The notes: a model not told the origin generated them from the letters alone. A DNA stretch of 64,000 nt from JBBQUN01 sp963717115 (GCA_963717115.1 CAVQVO010000015.1:1-64000), one strand, 5' to 3'; shown: positions 16,387 through 24,576, counted from the stretch's first letter. Made by a program: numbers and translations.

Positions 16387-16814
16387 TCGGTCGACAACCG
16401 GCGTCCGGACTCGGTGACCACCACGAACCGGACCGGGCCGCCATCGGGCCGATCGGTGACGAAGCCGCTGGTCTCGTCGACCACGAGCTCCGTCGAGGCC
16501 GCGGTGGCGACGAGGGTCGCCGACGCCATCTCGGCCCCCATCAGCTGGCCCATGAGATCCGGCCCGTCGAGCCGGATCGTGAGGTCGCATCCCTCGAACT
16601 CGAAGGTGAGATCACGTTCCAGCGAGAACCGCCGGCGGACCCCGGCCGGGAGCTGTTCGAGCGAGTCGGCCACCAGGGAGCCGATCTCGTCGTCGACCGA
16701 ACGATGATCGAAGACCGATCGTGCCGAGTCGAGCAGGTCGTCGGACGGGAACTGCTGAGATCGCAGCAGCTCACGGAGTTGTTGGACGATGGTCGTGTCA
16801 TCGGGACCGGTCAT
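16371..16814 (-). CDS. 147-aa protein between a sigma factor and a CHAT protease; candidate regulator or substrate
   Basis: ATG 16814 overlaps the sigma-factor stop by 4 bases (ATGA), and its own stop overlaps the CHAT start by 16 bases. The N-terminal third is helical (IVQQLRELLRSQQFPSDDLL followed by DSARSVFDHRSVDDEIGSLV). The rest is a small beta domain beginning DLTFEFEGCDLTIRLDGP and ending GRRLSTEWVRL. No membrane segment is present, so it is not a classic membrane anti-sigma factor. As I remember it, proteins with this helical-plus-beta layout recur between sigma factors and CHAT proteins in actinobacteria, but I know of no described function. An anti-sigma or adaptor role, and cleavage by the CHAT protein, are inferences from position. 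Confidence 0.7.
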   Translation of the reverse strand: MTGPDDTTIVQQLRELLRSQQFPSDDLLDSARSVFDHRSVDDEIGSLVADSLEQLPAGVRRRFSLERDLTFEFEGCDLTIRLDGPDLMGQLMGAEMASATLVATAASTELVVDETSGFVTDRPDGGPVRFVVVTESGRRLSTEWVRL

Positions 16815-17398
16815 CGGTCGCTCCCTTCATCGATTCCCGGATGGATCTCGGCATAGAGCCGGCGCAGGTGGGCCAGGCAGCGCTGACGCCGTGGCCCGAT
16901 CGTGCCCACCGAGATGTGGCACTTCTCGCTGACCTCGGCGTAGGGCGCCGGGGGGTCCTGGACCAGGATCAGCTCGAGCAGTTCGCGACAGGCCTGCGGG
17001 AGCCGTCGCAACGCGTTTCGGAGGTGGTGGGCCTGTTCGGCCCGGGCCAGCAGTTCCTCGGGCCCATCGTCGTCGGCCTGGCCGATCTCGAGGTCGGTCG
17101 GCACCGCCCGACCGGAACGGGCGAGGAGGGCCAGGCACTCCCGCCGAGCGGTCGTGTGGAGCCACAAGCCGACTCGCTCGGGGTCACGCAGCCGGTGGAG
17201 GTTCTGGGTCAACCGCAGCCAGGTGACCTGGGAGACGTCGTTGATGTCGTGTCGATCGAGCCGGTGTCGGACGCCGACCGCTTCGACCAGACCGGCGTAC
17301 CGGTCGACCAGTTCGTCCCATGCCCGCCGGTCGCCGGCTGCCGCCGCTTCGACGAGATCGGCGTTCGACCATCGATCGAGCGCCTTCCGACGCGGCAC
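16811..17398 (-). CDS. ECF-like sigma-70 family factor
   Basis: With the GTG at 17398 the protein is 195 residues and starts 10 to 15 residues before the region 2 helix SNADLVEAAAAGDRRAWDEL. Region 2 continues with DINDVSQVTWLRLTQNLHRL and region 4 is RLPQACRELLELILVQDPP to CHISVGTIGPRRQRCLAHLR, a helix-turn-helix in which the IGPRRQRCL recognition helix differs from the usual RLSRAR-type one. An alternative GTG at 17467 would add 23 residues. It heads an operon with the 147-aa gene (4-bp overlap) and the CHAT gene, and it is divergent from a 33-aa micropeptide gene. It would direct RNA polymerase to a special promoter set, perhaps including its own and that of the micropeptide. Confidence 0.87.
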   Translation of the reverse strand: MPRRKALDRWSNADLVEAAAAGDRRAWDELVDRYAGLVEAVGVRHRLDRHDINDVSQVTWLRLTQNLHRLRDPERVGLWLHTTARRECLALLARSGRAVPTDLEIGQADDDGPEELLARAEQAHHLRNALRRLPQACRELLELILVQDPPAPYAEVSEKCHISVGTIGPRRQRCLAHLRRLYAEIHPGIDEGSDR

Positions 17399-17433
17399 GA
17401 GAACGACCGGCGCATCGAGGACGGCGACGCCCC

Positions 17434-17519
17434 CCGAAAGATTTTTCGGATTTCTCGAATCAAACACCGAGAACGACCCTCTCTCTGGGCAAGAACTCAA
17501 CTCACCAAGGAAGACAACC
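17434..17519. promoter_or_regulatory. Divergent control region between the sigma factor and the micropeptide
   Basis: This interval is much richer in A and T than its surroundings. It contains the inverted repeat CCGAAAGATTTTTCGG (17434-17449; 6-bp arms, 4-base centre) and further TTTC/GAAA runs, and it lies between the two start codons. It is the natural place for promoters in both directions and for binding of an autoregulator. No -35/-10 pair stands out by eye, which would fit recognition by an alternative sigma factor. Confidence 0.45.
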
Positions 17520-17621
17520 ATGAACAAGGTCAAGTTCGCCACCATCATCGCCGCTTCCGCCATCGCTTCGGCCACCCTGGGCTTCAGCTCGATCATCGCC
17601 GGGATCTCGATCGGCGGCTGA
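17520..17621 (+). CDS. 33-aa hydrophobic micropeptide divergent from the sigma-CHAT operon
   Basis: ATG 17520 is preceded by a good ribosome binding site (AAGGAAG, about 5 bases upstream) and opens MNKVKFATIIAASAIASATL, then FSSIIAGISIGG and a stop. It has two lysines at the N-terminus and an uninterrupted hydrophobic, Ala/Ile/Ser-rich segment, so it is either a small single-span membrane peptide or a signal peptide with almost no mature part. Codon use is normal for this genome (C or G in most third positions), which supports real translation. A 15-bp hairpin lies about 150 bp downstream. Its position opposite a sigma factor and protease operon suggests that it is a product, signal or target of that system. 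Confidence 0.6.
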   Translation: MNKVKFATIIAASAIASATLGFSSIIAGISIGG

Positions 17622-17770
17622 TCCGAACCGGTCCGAGATCCATTTCGGCACCGGGAGCAGTCGTTCCGGAGCGTCGCACCTCGTGTGCCACGCCGGTTCG
17701 ATTCGACGCGCTGACAACTCGTTTCACCTGATGAGCGACCGGTCAACGCCCTCGCGACCCCCACCTTCTC

Positions 17771-17818
17771 CGAAGATCCGAGACGACAGACCGTGGCGGC
17801 GGCCGTCTCGGATCTTCG
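17771..17818 (+). terminator. Perfect 15-bp inverted repeat, probable terminator of the micropeptide transcript
   Basis: CGAAGATCCGAGACG (17771-17785) is exactly complementary to 17804-17818, with an 18-base loop. It lies in the 386-bp stretch between the micropeptide gene and apt, which otherwise holds no supported gene. No T-tract follows. The rest of the stretch (17819-18007) is GC-rich and probably includes the apt promoter. Confidence 0.6.
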
Positions 17819-18007
17819 CAGTGCCGAACACTGCGCGCGGTGCCCGACGCGGTCATGGCGGTGCACCGAAGGCCGCTGGTGCGTCCGGAAATCTTTTCGC
17901 GAACTTTTCCCGCCGCCCCCTCCCGGGGTCACGCGGCGTTGCCACGCCGACGGCCGAGGCGACCCGTCGCGGGTCGATGCGCGGGTCTGCGGTGGCAGGC
18001 TGGTGCC

Positions 18008-18565
18008 GTGACTGCAGCTCTCGATGCCGCTCTCGAACGGCGGCTCCGCTCGATCGTCCGCACCGTTCCCGACTGGCCGGCTCCCGGTGTCCAGTTTCGC
18101 GATGTCACGCCGTTGTTCGCGGACGCCGCGGCCTTCCGGTCACTCGTCGAGGCCCTCTGTGTCGAGGCCGACCGGGTCGACACCCAGACCGTCGTCGGGA
18201 TCGATGCCCGGGGCTTCATCGTCGGCGCCGCCATGGCCCTCGAGCTCGGCCTCGGCTTCGTCCCGGTTCGCAAACAGGGCAAGCTGCCCTCCGAGACGAT
18301 CGCCGAGCGCTACGACCTCGAGTACGGATCGGCCGTCGTGGAACTGCAGGTCGACGCCCTCGAGCCCGGTGTGCGAGTTGCCCTGGTCGACGACCTGATC
18401 GCCACGGGCGGCACGATGCTGGCGGCGCACCGGCTGATCGCCCGCCTCGGGGCGTCGGTGGTGGGGGCGATGGCATTGGTCGACCTTCCCGATCTCGGTG
18501 GTTCGGCGGCGCTCGAAGCCGCCGGTCTCGACGTCTTCTGCCTGTTGTCCTACTCGGGTACCTGA
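18008..18565 (+). CDS. apt: Adenine phosphoribosyltransferase
   Basis: GTG 18008 gives a 185-residue protein of normal length; the open frame upstream has no family features. The N-terminal RSIVRTVPDWPAPGVQFRDVTPLF block and GIDARGFIVGAAMALELGLGFVPVRKQGKLP, followed by VALVDDLIATGGTMLAA (the PRPP-binding loop), are diagnostic for APRT. It salvages adenine to AMP using phosphoribosyl pyrophosphate in the cytoplasm. In many actinobacteria apt sits beside relA or secDF; here it is followed at 76 bp by a thioesterase, so no conserved neighbourhood is seen. Confidence 0.95.
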   Translation: MTAALDAALERRLRSIVRTVPDWPAPGVQFRDVTPLFADAAAFRSLVEALCVEADRVDTQTVVGIDARGFIVGAAMALELGLGFVPVRKQGKLPSETIAERYDLEYGSAVVELQVDALEPGVRVALVDDLIATGGTMLAAHRLIARLGASVVGAMALVDLPDLGGSAALEAAGLDVFCLLSYSGT

Positions 18566-18641
18566 GTGGCAGGCCGCGCTCGTCGCTGCGCCGGCCACGT
18601 CGGTTCGCCTCGGGACGGCCTGCCTCCTACGATCCGCCCCG

Positions 18642-19451
18642 ATGGACTTCGCACACGCAACCGCAGTCGAGGCGGTGGCAGGTACCCCCGGTCGGTACGG
18701 GGGCGTCATCCACGACGGTTGGGACATCTCGGGCAATGCCAACGGGGGATATCTGATCGGGATCGCCGGCCGAGCCATGACCTCGGCCGCCGGCCGTCCC
18801 CGACCGGCGACGATCACGGCGCACTATCTGGCGCCGGGAAAGCCGGGCCCGGTCACGATCGACACCGCCATCGTCAAGACCGGCAAGTCGTACGTCACGG
18901 TCACGGCGACGATGCGATCGGGTGACCGGCCGGTCCTCCAGCTGCTCGGTGCCTTCACCGACCTCGCTCCCTCGGGCGAGGCGCCGCTGGTCGACGGCGC
19001 CCCACCGGATCTGCCGCCGGTCGAGGACTGTGCGCCGCGTCGTGAGAACGTGTCGGGCGGTCCCTCGACGCCGTTCATGAACCGGGTCGATCTGCGACTC
19101 CACCCCGACGACGCCCCGACGTCGGAGGGCCTGCGGTCCGGGCGCTCGCTGGTCCGCGGCTACTTCCGATTGCACGACGACGAGCCGATCGACGGCGTCG
19201 CCCTCCTCCAGGCGAGCGATGCCTTTCCGCCCACGATCTTCAACACGAACCTTCCCGTGGCCTGGGTCCCGACGCTCGAGCTGACCGTTCACGTCCGGGC
19301 GGTGCCGGTGCCCGGATGGATCCGTTGCCGATTCTCGACCCGGTTCGTTTCCGATGGCGTGCTCGAGGAGGACTCCGAGATGTGGGACGAGAGCGGTCGC
19401 CTCGTCGCGCTCTCGCGCCAGCTCGCCCTCGTCCCCCGACCACCCACCTGA
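18642..19451 (+). CDS. Acyl-CoA thioesterase, TesB-like double hotdog family
   Basis: The 269-residue protein has the two-hotdog pattern of the actinobacterial thioesterase family: an N-terminal half with HDGWDISGNANGGYLIGIAGRA and ITAHYLAPGKPGPVTIDTAI, and a C-terminal half with ASDAFPPTIF, VPTLELTVHVRAVP and DESGRLVALSRQLALV at the end. It probably hydrolyses acyl-CoA esters to release the free acid and CoA, helping to balance acyl-CoA pools. The ATG at 18642 has no strong Shine-Dalgarno sequence. A long direct repeat follows its stop codon. Confidence 0.88.
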   Translation: MDFAHATAVEAVAGTPGRYGGVIHDGWDISGNANGGYLIGIAGRAMTSAAGRPRPATITAHYLAPGKPGPVTIDTAIVKTGKSYVTVTATMRSGDRPVLQLLGAFTDLAPSGEAPLVDGAPPDLPPVEDCAPRRENVSGGPSTPFMNRVDLRLHPDDAPTSEGLRSGRSLVRGYFRLHDDEPIDGVALLQASDAFPPTIFNTNLPVAWVPTLELTVHVRAVPVPGWIRCRFSTRFVSDGVLEEDSEMWDESGRLVALSRQLALVPRPPT

Positions 19452-19457
19452 CGGCTC

Positions 19458-19616
19458 GACGAGGCCGCTCGAGGACACCGACGCGGATGGCCGAAGGCCG
19501 GGAGGCGAAGCCGACCCAAGGCGATTGTCGGGAGGCGGCCGAGGGACGAGGCCGCTCGAGGACACCGACGCGGATGGCCGAAGGCCGGGAGGCGAAGCCG
19601 ACCCAAGGCGATTGTC
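19458..19616. repeat. Two identical 72-bp copies in direct orientation, period 87 bp
   Basis: The 72 bases at 19458-19529 recur without a change I can see at 19545-19616, separated by a 15-bp spacer. Each copy begins GACGAGGCCGCTCGAGGACA and ends AAGGCGATTGTC, and contains a short inverted repeat, GGCCGAAGGCC. They occupy the gap between the thioesterase gene and the 115-aa gene and are not part of a supported coding region. The lack of divergence implies recent duplication or active homogenisation. Confidence 0.9.
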
Positions 19617-19663
19617 ACAGGCCTTTCCCATACTGGCGGTGCGTGTTCGAACGGGAGGAAGCC

Positions 19664-20011
19664 ATGACCACTGCACCCATCATCACCGAGTTCCGCTTCG
19701 ACGATCGGGGTTCGCTCATCGATCCCGAGGATGGATCGACGGCATCGATCGATCTGCGGGTCGACCCCGATCCGTTCGATCCCGAACACCTCGTCACCCT
19801 GTCGTCGGGCGACACCGTCACGGTCGTCGGCGCCAACGCGTACCAACCCGAGGGTCCCATGACCACCTTCTTCGCCACCGGCTCGGGACGGGGCACGATC
19901 GATTCCTGGTCGATCCGGGTTGCGTCGTACCGCACGGCCGACATCGTCTCGATCCGGCGGGCACCGGCGTCGGATTCGGCGTGGCGGGCTCCGACGCTGT
20001 TGGCGGTCTGA
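19664..20011 (+). CDS. Hypothetical 115-aa protein
   Basis: ATG 19664 follows a good GGAGGAA ribosome binding site. The protein opens MTTAPIITEFRFDDRGSLID, is acidic, and contains a regular series of short strands (LVTLSSGDTVTVVGANAY, then TTFFATGSGRGTIDSWSIRV) that suggests a small beta domain. No membrane span or signal peptide is seen. I do not recognise it. It may be co-transcribed with the aldehyde dehydrogenase that begins about 100 bp downstream. Confidence 0.6.
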   Translation: MTTAPIITEFRFDDRGSLIDPEDGSTASIDLRVDPDPFDPEHLVTLSSGDTVTVVGANAYQPEGPMTTFFATGSGRGTIDSWSIRVASYRTADIVSIRRAPASDSAWRAPTLLAV

Positions 20012-20113
20012 ATCCCGTCGGGATCACGAGGTGGTTCTTCGTGTCGACGGCGGTGCCGATCCGTTACCTTGCCCTGACCGACCGATCACCTGCACCGGTG
20101 GGAAGGAGCCACG

Positions 20114-21541
20114 ATGTACCTCGACGGCGAATGGACCGGGTCTGTCGACGGCACGACCTTCGATGTCACGAATCCCGCAACGGGCGAGGTGATCGCCGCG
20201 CTGCCGGCCGGGGGCGCCGCCGACGCCGAGCGGGCGATCGTCGCGGCCGCGGCGGCGTTCGGATCGTGGTCGAACACGACCGCCCACGAGCGGGCCGCAC
20301 TGCTGCGGCGAGCGCACGGGCTGATGCTCGAGCGGGCTGACGATCTCGCCCGCCTCATGACCCAGGAACAGGGCAAGCCCCTGAAGGCGGCGCGGGCCGA
20401 GGTCAACTACGGAGCCGACTTCCTGCTCTACTACGCCGAGGAGGCGACGCGGGTCACCGGCTCGTGGCTGCCCTCGGCCCGGCCCGACCAGCGCTTCTTG
20501 AGCATTCGGCAGCCGGTCGGCGTGGTCGCCGCGATCACGCCGTGGAACTATCCGATCTCGATGCTCACTCGGAAGATGGGGCCGGCGCTTGCGGCCGGGT
20601 GCACGATCGTGCTGAAGCCGGCCGAGGCCACCCCCCTGTGCGCCAAGGCCGTCTTCGAGTTGTTCCACGACGCCGGTCTCCCGGCGGGGGTCATCAACCT
20701 CGTCACCGCGCTCGACCCCGAACCCATCGGCGAGGTCTTCACGGCCCACCCGCTGGTGGCCAAGCTCACCTTCACCGGGTCGACCGCCGTCGGCCGCCTG
20801 CTCGCCGGTGCCGCCGGGTCGAACCTCAAGCGGGTGTCGGTCGAACTCGGCGGTCACGCCCCGTTCATCGTGTTCCCCGATGCCGACCCGGTCCGCGCCG
20901 CCAAGGGTGCGGCGGCCCTGAAGTTCCTCAACACCGGCCAGGCCTGCATCAGCCCGAACCGCCTCTACGTGCACCGTGACGCAGCCGATGCCTTCATCAG
21001 CACCATGGTCGAACGGGTGGGCCGGGTCCGGACGGGCAACGGTCTCGACGACGGCATCGGCTGCGGCCCGCTGGTCAACGAGGCGGCGGTCGCCAAGGTC
21101 GCCCGTCAGGTCGACGACGCCCGATCCAAGGGCGCCGACGTCCTCGTCGGGGGCCATCGTCTCGACGAGGGCCCACTGGCCGGCGGCCACTTCTATGCTC
21201 CGACCCTGCTGTCGGGCGTGACGGAACAGATGTCGATCTACCGCGAGGAGACCTTCGGGCCGGTGGCACCGGTGATCGTCTACGACGACGTCGACACCGT
21301 GCTCGATCTGGCGAACGACACCAACTTCGGCCTCGCCGCCTACGTCTACACCGCCGACCTCTCGACCGCGTTCCGGGCCTTCGAGGGTCTCCGGTTCGGC
21401 ATCATCGGGATCAACGACGTCAATCCCACCTCGGCCGGAGCGCCCTTCGGTGGCATGAAGGACTCGGGGTTGGGGCGCGAAGGTGGAGCCGAAGGCATCG
21501 CCGAATACCTCGAGACCAAGCTCGGCGGATTCGCCCTCTGA
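20114..21541 (+). CDS. gabD: NAD(P)-dependent aldehyde dehydrogenase, succinate-semialdehyde dehydrogenase type
   Basis: The 475-residue protein shows the GabD-like blocks: AAITPWNYPISMLTRKMGPALAAG, TFTGSTAVGRLLAG, VSVELGGHAPFIVFPDADP with catalytic Glu, and FLNTGQACISPNRLYVH with catalytic Cys, then the C-terminal INDVNPTSAGAPFGGMKDSG typical of SSADH. The ATG is preceded by GAAGGAG. It would oxidise succinate semialdehyde (from GABA or putrescine) to succinate, though related aldehydes cannot be excluded. It could connect functionally with the aminotransferase and polyamine genes about 10 kb upstream, but is not in their operon. Confidence 0.85.
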   Translation: MYLDGEWTGSVDGTTFDVTNPATGEVIAALPAGGAADAERAIVAAAAAFGSWSNTTAHERAALLRRAHGLMLERADDLARLMTQEQGKPLKAARAEVNYGADFLLYYAEEATRVTGSWLPSARPDQRFLSIRQPVGVVAAITPWNYPISMLTRKMGPALAAGCTIVLKPAEATPLCAKAVFELFHDAGLPAGVINLVTALDPEPIGEVFTAHPLVAKLTFTGSTAVGRLLAGAAGSNLKRVSVELGGHAPFIVFPDADPVRAAKGAAALKFLNTGQACISPNRLYVHRDAADAFISTMVERVGRVRTGNGLDDGIGCGPLVNEAAVAKVARQVDDARSKGADVLVGGHRLDEGPLAGGHFYAPTLLSGVTEQMSIYREETFGPVAPVIVYDDVDTVLDLANDTNFGLAAYVYTADLSTAFRAFEGLRFGIIGINDVNPTSAGAPFGGMKDSGLGREGGAEGIAEYLETKLGGFAL

Positions 21542-21619
21542 CCGGCTGCCCGAGGCCGCAGATCGAGCCATCGGGACGCCCGCTGTCGACCCGGGGCGAG
21601 CGATGACAGACTGACGCTC

Positions 21620-22588
21620 ATGTACGCGATCCGATTTGCCGCCACCGGTGGGCCCGAGGTCCTGTCCTACGACCAACTCGACGACGAATCCCCCGGGCCC
21701 GGGCAGGTTCGGGTCGACATCGCGGCTGCCGGGGTCAACTTCATCGACACCTATCAGCGGTCGGGCCTCTACCCGATGCCGCTACCGGCCCGACTCGGGC
21801 TCGAGGGAGCGGGCGTGATCTCCGCCGTCGGCGAGGGCGTCGAGGGACTCGCAGTGGGTCGTCGGGTGGCGTGGGCCATGGGCCAGGGGTCGTATGCGAC
21901 CTCCGCCTGCCTTCCCGCTGCGGTGGTCGTTCCGGTGCCGGACACGGTCGAGCTCGACGTGGCGGCCGCCGTCATGCTCCAGGGTCTCACGGCGCACTAT
22001 CTCGTCACCGACACCTGGCCCCTCGCCGCCGGGGAGCGCTGCCTGATCCATGCCGGGGCCGGCGGCGTCGGACTGCTCGCCATCCAGATGGCCAAGATGA
22101 TCGGCGCCGAGGTGTTCACGACGGTCAGCACCTCCGACAAGGCCCAGTTGGCTCGCGCTGCCGGTGCCGACCATGTCGTGAACTACGCCGAGGTCGATTT
22201 CGTCGAGGCGATCGAGGACATCGCCGGCCCCCGGCCGCTCGACGTGGTCTACGACGGCGTCGGTCGCTCGACCTTCGAGGGCGGGCTGCGTCTCCTCCGG
22301 CCCCGCGGGCTCATGGCGACATTCGGCAACGCCTCGGGCCCCGTCGATCCGGTGTCACCCCTGACCCTGTCGACCCATGGCTCGCTGTTCCTCACCCGGC
22401 CGTCGCTCGGGAACTACACCCGGACGCGCGACGAACTCCTCGGCCGGACCGACGACCTGTTCGCGTGGATCAGCGCCGGTCGGCTCGACGTGCGCATCGG
22501 CGAGCGACTGGCCCTGGCGGAAGCGGCCGAAGCCCACCGTCGACTCGAGGGCCGGCTCACCACCGGCAAGGTCCTGCTCACCACCTGA
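21620..22588 (+). CDS. Zinc-independent quinone oxidoreductase (MDR family)
   Basis: The 322-residue protein is an MDR-type reductase without the zinc ligands of alcohol dehydrogenases. Its N-terminus (MYAIRFAATGGPEVLSYDQL) and GVNFIDTYQRSGLYPMPLP are those of NADPH:quinone reductase 1-like enzymes, followed by the nucleotide-binding HAGAGGVGLLAIQMAK and GADHVVNY. It would reduce quinones or other activated alkenes with NADPH. It stands between the gabD-like gene (78 bp upstream) and the convergent DEAD-box helicase gene. Confidence 0.9.
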   Translation: MYAIRFAATGGPEVLSYDQLDDESPGPGQVRVDIAAAGVNFIDTYQRSGLYPMPLPARLGLEGAGVISAVGEGVEGLAVGRRVAWAMGQGSYATSACLPAAVVVPVPDTVELDVAAAVMLQGLTAHYLVTDTWPLAAGERCLIHAGAGGVGLLAIQMAKMIGAEVFTTVSTSDKAQLARAAGADHVVNYAEVDFVEAIEDIAGPRPLDVVYDGVGRSTFEGGLRLLRPRGLMATFGNASGPVDPVSPLTLSTHGSLFLTRPSLGNYTRTRDELLGRTDDLFAWISAGRLDVRIGERLALAEAAEAHRRLEGRLTTGKVLLTT

Positions 22589-22619
22589 GAACCGCTCAGG
22601 CGGTGAGCACCGGTCAGGA

Positions 22620-24203
22620 TCAGCCTCGGCCGGTCTTGCCGGCGGGGCCACCTCGCTTGTTCTTCGGTCGCGGGTTCCCCGACCGTTTCGACTTGCCTGC
22701 CTTGGACCCCGCCGATGCGCCCTTGGCCGTTCCCGGACGACCACCGTCGGCCGAGCGTCCGGCCGGTCGGGTTCCCGCACTGCCGGGGCGACCGCCGATG
22801 GCGGAACGACCCGCCGATCCCGACCGGCCGCCGGCGGACCGGGCACCGTCGTTCGAACGGGATCCGTCACTCGAGCCGGCGCTGCTGTCGGAGCGCGCGC
22901 CGTCGTTCGAACGGGACGATCCCCCGTCGGATCGTCCACCCCGATTCGGGCCACCCGGCCCGCGGGCACCGCGGCCGGAGCCGGGTCCACCCCGACCCTG
23001 GGTTCCCCGACTCGGCTTGCGGCCCTGACCACGCGAGCTCGGCGCCGCCTCGTCTCGGATGGGAGCGGGACGATCCTGCGGCGCGGTCAATTCCGGCGTG
23101 TCCTCGATGGCGTGCGCCAAGCCCAGTTCCTTCTGCATCTTCTGGGTCGTCTTGTGCTGATCGGCGTTGACGAACGACACGACGACGCCACCGGCTCCGG
23201 CCCGGGCCGTACGACCCGAGCGGTGGATGTAGGTCTTGGCGTCTTCGGGCGGATCGAAGTGGATCACGCCTGCGACGTCGTCGACATGGATGCCCCGAGC
23301 GGCGACATCGGTGGCGACGAGCGCCGCCACGCGTCCGGAGACGAAGGCATCGAGTGCGGCGTCACGCTGATTCTGCGAGCGACCACCGTGGATCCAGCCG
23401 GCCTTGACGCCGGCGTTCTTCAGTTGGCGGGCCACTCGATCGACACCATGCCGGGTTCGGCAGAAGACGATCGTCGTTCCGGTACTGGTGATGACGTCGG
23501 CGGCCAGCGAGACCTTCAGGTTCTGCTGGGTCTTGATGAACCGATGGGTTGCCCGCTCGTCGAGGGTCTGACGCGAGGGACCGAACTCGTGCCGGACCGG
23601 GTCGTTCTGGTAGGCGTCGACGATCACCTGCACATCACGGTCGAGCGTTGCCGAGAACAGCGTGGTCTGGCGGTCGGGCGAGGTCATGTCGAGCAGCTTG
23701 CGAACCGGGGGCAGGAACCCCATGTCGGCCATTCGGTCGGCTTCGTCGATGACGACCTGGTTGACCTCGTTCAGGCTGACCTCACCCTGTTCGATCAGGT
23801 CGATCAGTCGACCGGGGCAGGCGACCAGCAGGTCGACCCCGTTGCGCAACGCTCGGGTCTGGTCACGGAAGCCGACGCCGCCGTAGACCGCGACCCCGGT
23901 CCGGCCCCGCTCGCGAAGCAGGGGTTCGAGCTCGGCCCGGATCTGCTCGGCGAGCTCGCGGGTCGGGGACAGGATGAGCGCCTTGGGCCGCCGAGGCTTG
24001 GCCTGCTCGAGCCGAACCACGAGCGGGAGCCCGAAGGCGAGCGTCTTGCCCGACCCGGTCGGGGCCCGGCCCAGGACGTCGCGTCCGGCGAGGGCGTCGG
24101 GAATGGTCGCGATCTGGATCTCGAAGGGGGTGGTGATGCGCTGACGTGCGAGCACGTCGACGAGATCGGCCGGGAGGCCGAGATCGGCAAAGGAGGTGGT
24201 CAT
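22620..24203 (-). CDS. DEAD-box ATP-dependent RNA helicase
   Basis: From ATG 24203 the protein is 527 residues. The helicase core has the Q motif region (MTTSFADLGLPADLVDVLAR and ITTPFEIQ), Walker A in APTGSGKT, PTRELAEQ, DEAD in VVIDEADRM, the SAT motif as FSATLDRD and HRSGRTARAG. The C-terminal 150 residues are low-complexity, Arg/Gly/Ser-rich, with several degenerate copies of a GSRSNDGARS-type unit, the usual RNA-binding tail of this class. It probably remodels RNA structure during ribosome assembly, mRNA decay or cold growth. It is convergent with the quinone reductase gene, 31 bp between stops. Confidence 0.92.
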   Translation of the reverse strand: MTTSFADLGLPADLVDVLARQRITTPFEIQIATIPDALAGRDVLGRAPTGSGKTLAFGLPLVVRLEQAKPRRPKALILSPTRELAEQIRAELEPLLRERGRTGVAVYGGVGFRDQTRALRNGVDLLVACPGRLIDLIEQGEVSLNEVNQVVIDEADRMADMGFLPPVRKLLDMTSPDRQTTLFSATLDRDVQVIVDAYQNDPVRHEFGPSRQTLDERATHRFIKTQQNLKVSLAADVITSTGTTIVFCRTRHGVDRVARQLKNAGVKAGWIHGGRSQNQRDAALDAFVSGRVAALVATDVAARGIHVDDVAGVIHFDPPEDAKTYIHRSGRTARAGAGGVVVSFVNADQHKTTQKMQKELGLAHAIEDTPELTAPQDRPAPIRDEAAPSSRGQGRKPSRGTQGRGGPGSGRGARGPGGPNRGGRSDGGSSRSNDGARSDSSAGSSDGSRSNDGARSAGGRSGSAGRSAIGGRPGSAGTRPAGRSADGGRPGTAKGASAGSKAGKSKRSGNPRPKNKRGGPAGKTGRG

Positions 24204-24321
24204 GGGTGTTGCTTCCGTTCGGTGCCCAAGCCCCCGTAATGGGCACGAGCAAGAAGTCACCCAGGGTAGCGCGTCCAACACCGGGTCCCCCGGTGACCCC
24301 GGTCCGCCGACGCCGACTCGG

Positions 24322-24576
24322 TCAGGGACGGTTGATCCCGGGACGCCGGAGGGGCGGAACCGTCGGTGGCGGTTGGCGGCGGGCCGGAACCTGGGTCAAC
24401 AGCTCACGGGTGGCGGTGGCGACGGCCAGGACGGCGGCCTCGAAGGCGGGGGTCGTCGCCGGGTTGGGGTGACGGATGCCGCTGACCTTTCGAATGTACT
24501 GACGGGCGGCGGCCTCGATCTCGACCTCGGTGGCCGGAGGCTCGAGCCCGCGGAGTTCGGTGATGTTGCGACACAT
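24322..24576 (-). CDS. DUF2277 family protein
   Basis: ATG 24576 opens MCRNITELRGLEPPATEVEI, then EAAARQYIRKVSGI, the DUF2277 signature that begins with a conserved MCRNI. The 84-residue length is normal. The C-terminus is Arg/Pro-rich. The family is small, cytoplasmic and of unknown function; some members sit beside redox or repair genes. The gene is divergent from the parA-like gene, with the start codons 139 bp apart and a 16-bp palindrome between. Confidence 0.88.
   Translation of the reverse strand: MCRNITELRGLEPPATEVEIEAAARQYIRKVSGIRHPNPATTPAFEAAVLAVATATRELLTQVPARRQPPPTVPPLRRPGINRP

Noticed and set aside
13798..17621. Bacterial gasdermin defence operon
   Set aside because: The CHAT protease fits, but no neighbouring protein has gasdermin length or pattern, and the 147-aa protein has no membrane-inserting segment; a sigma factor is present instead.
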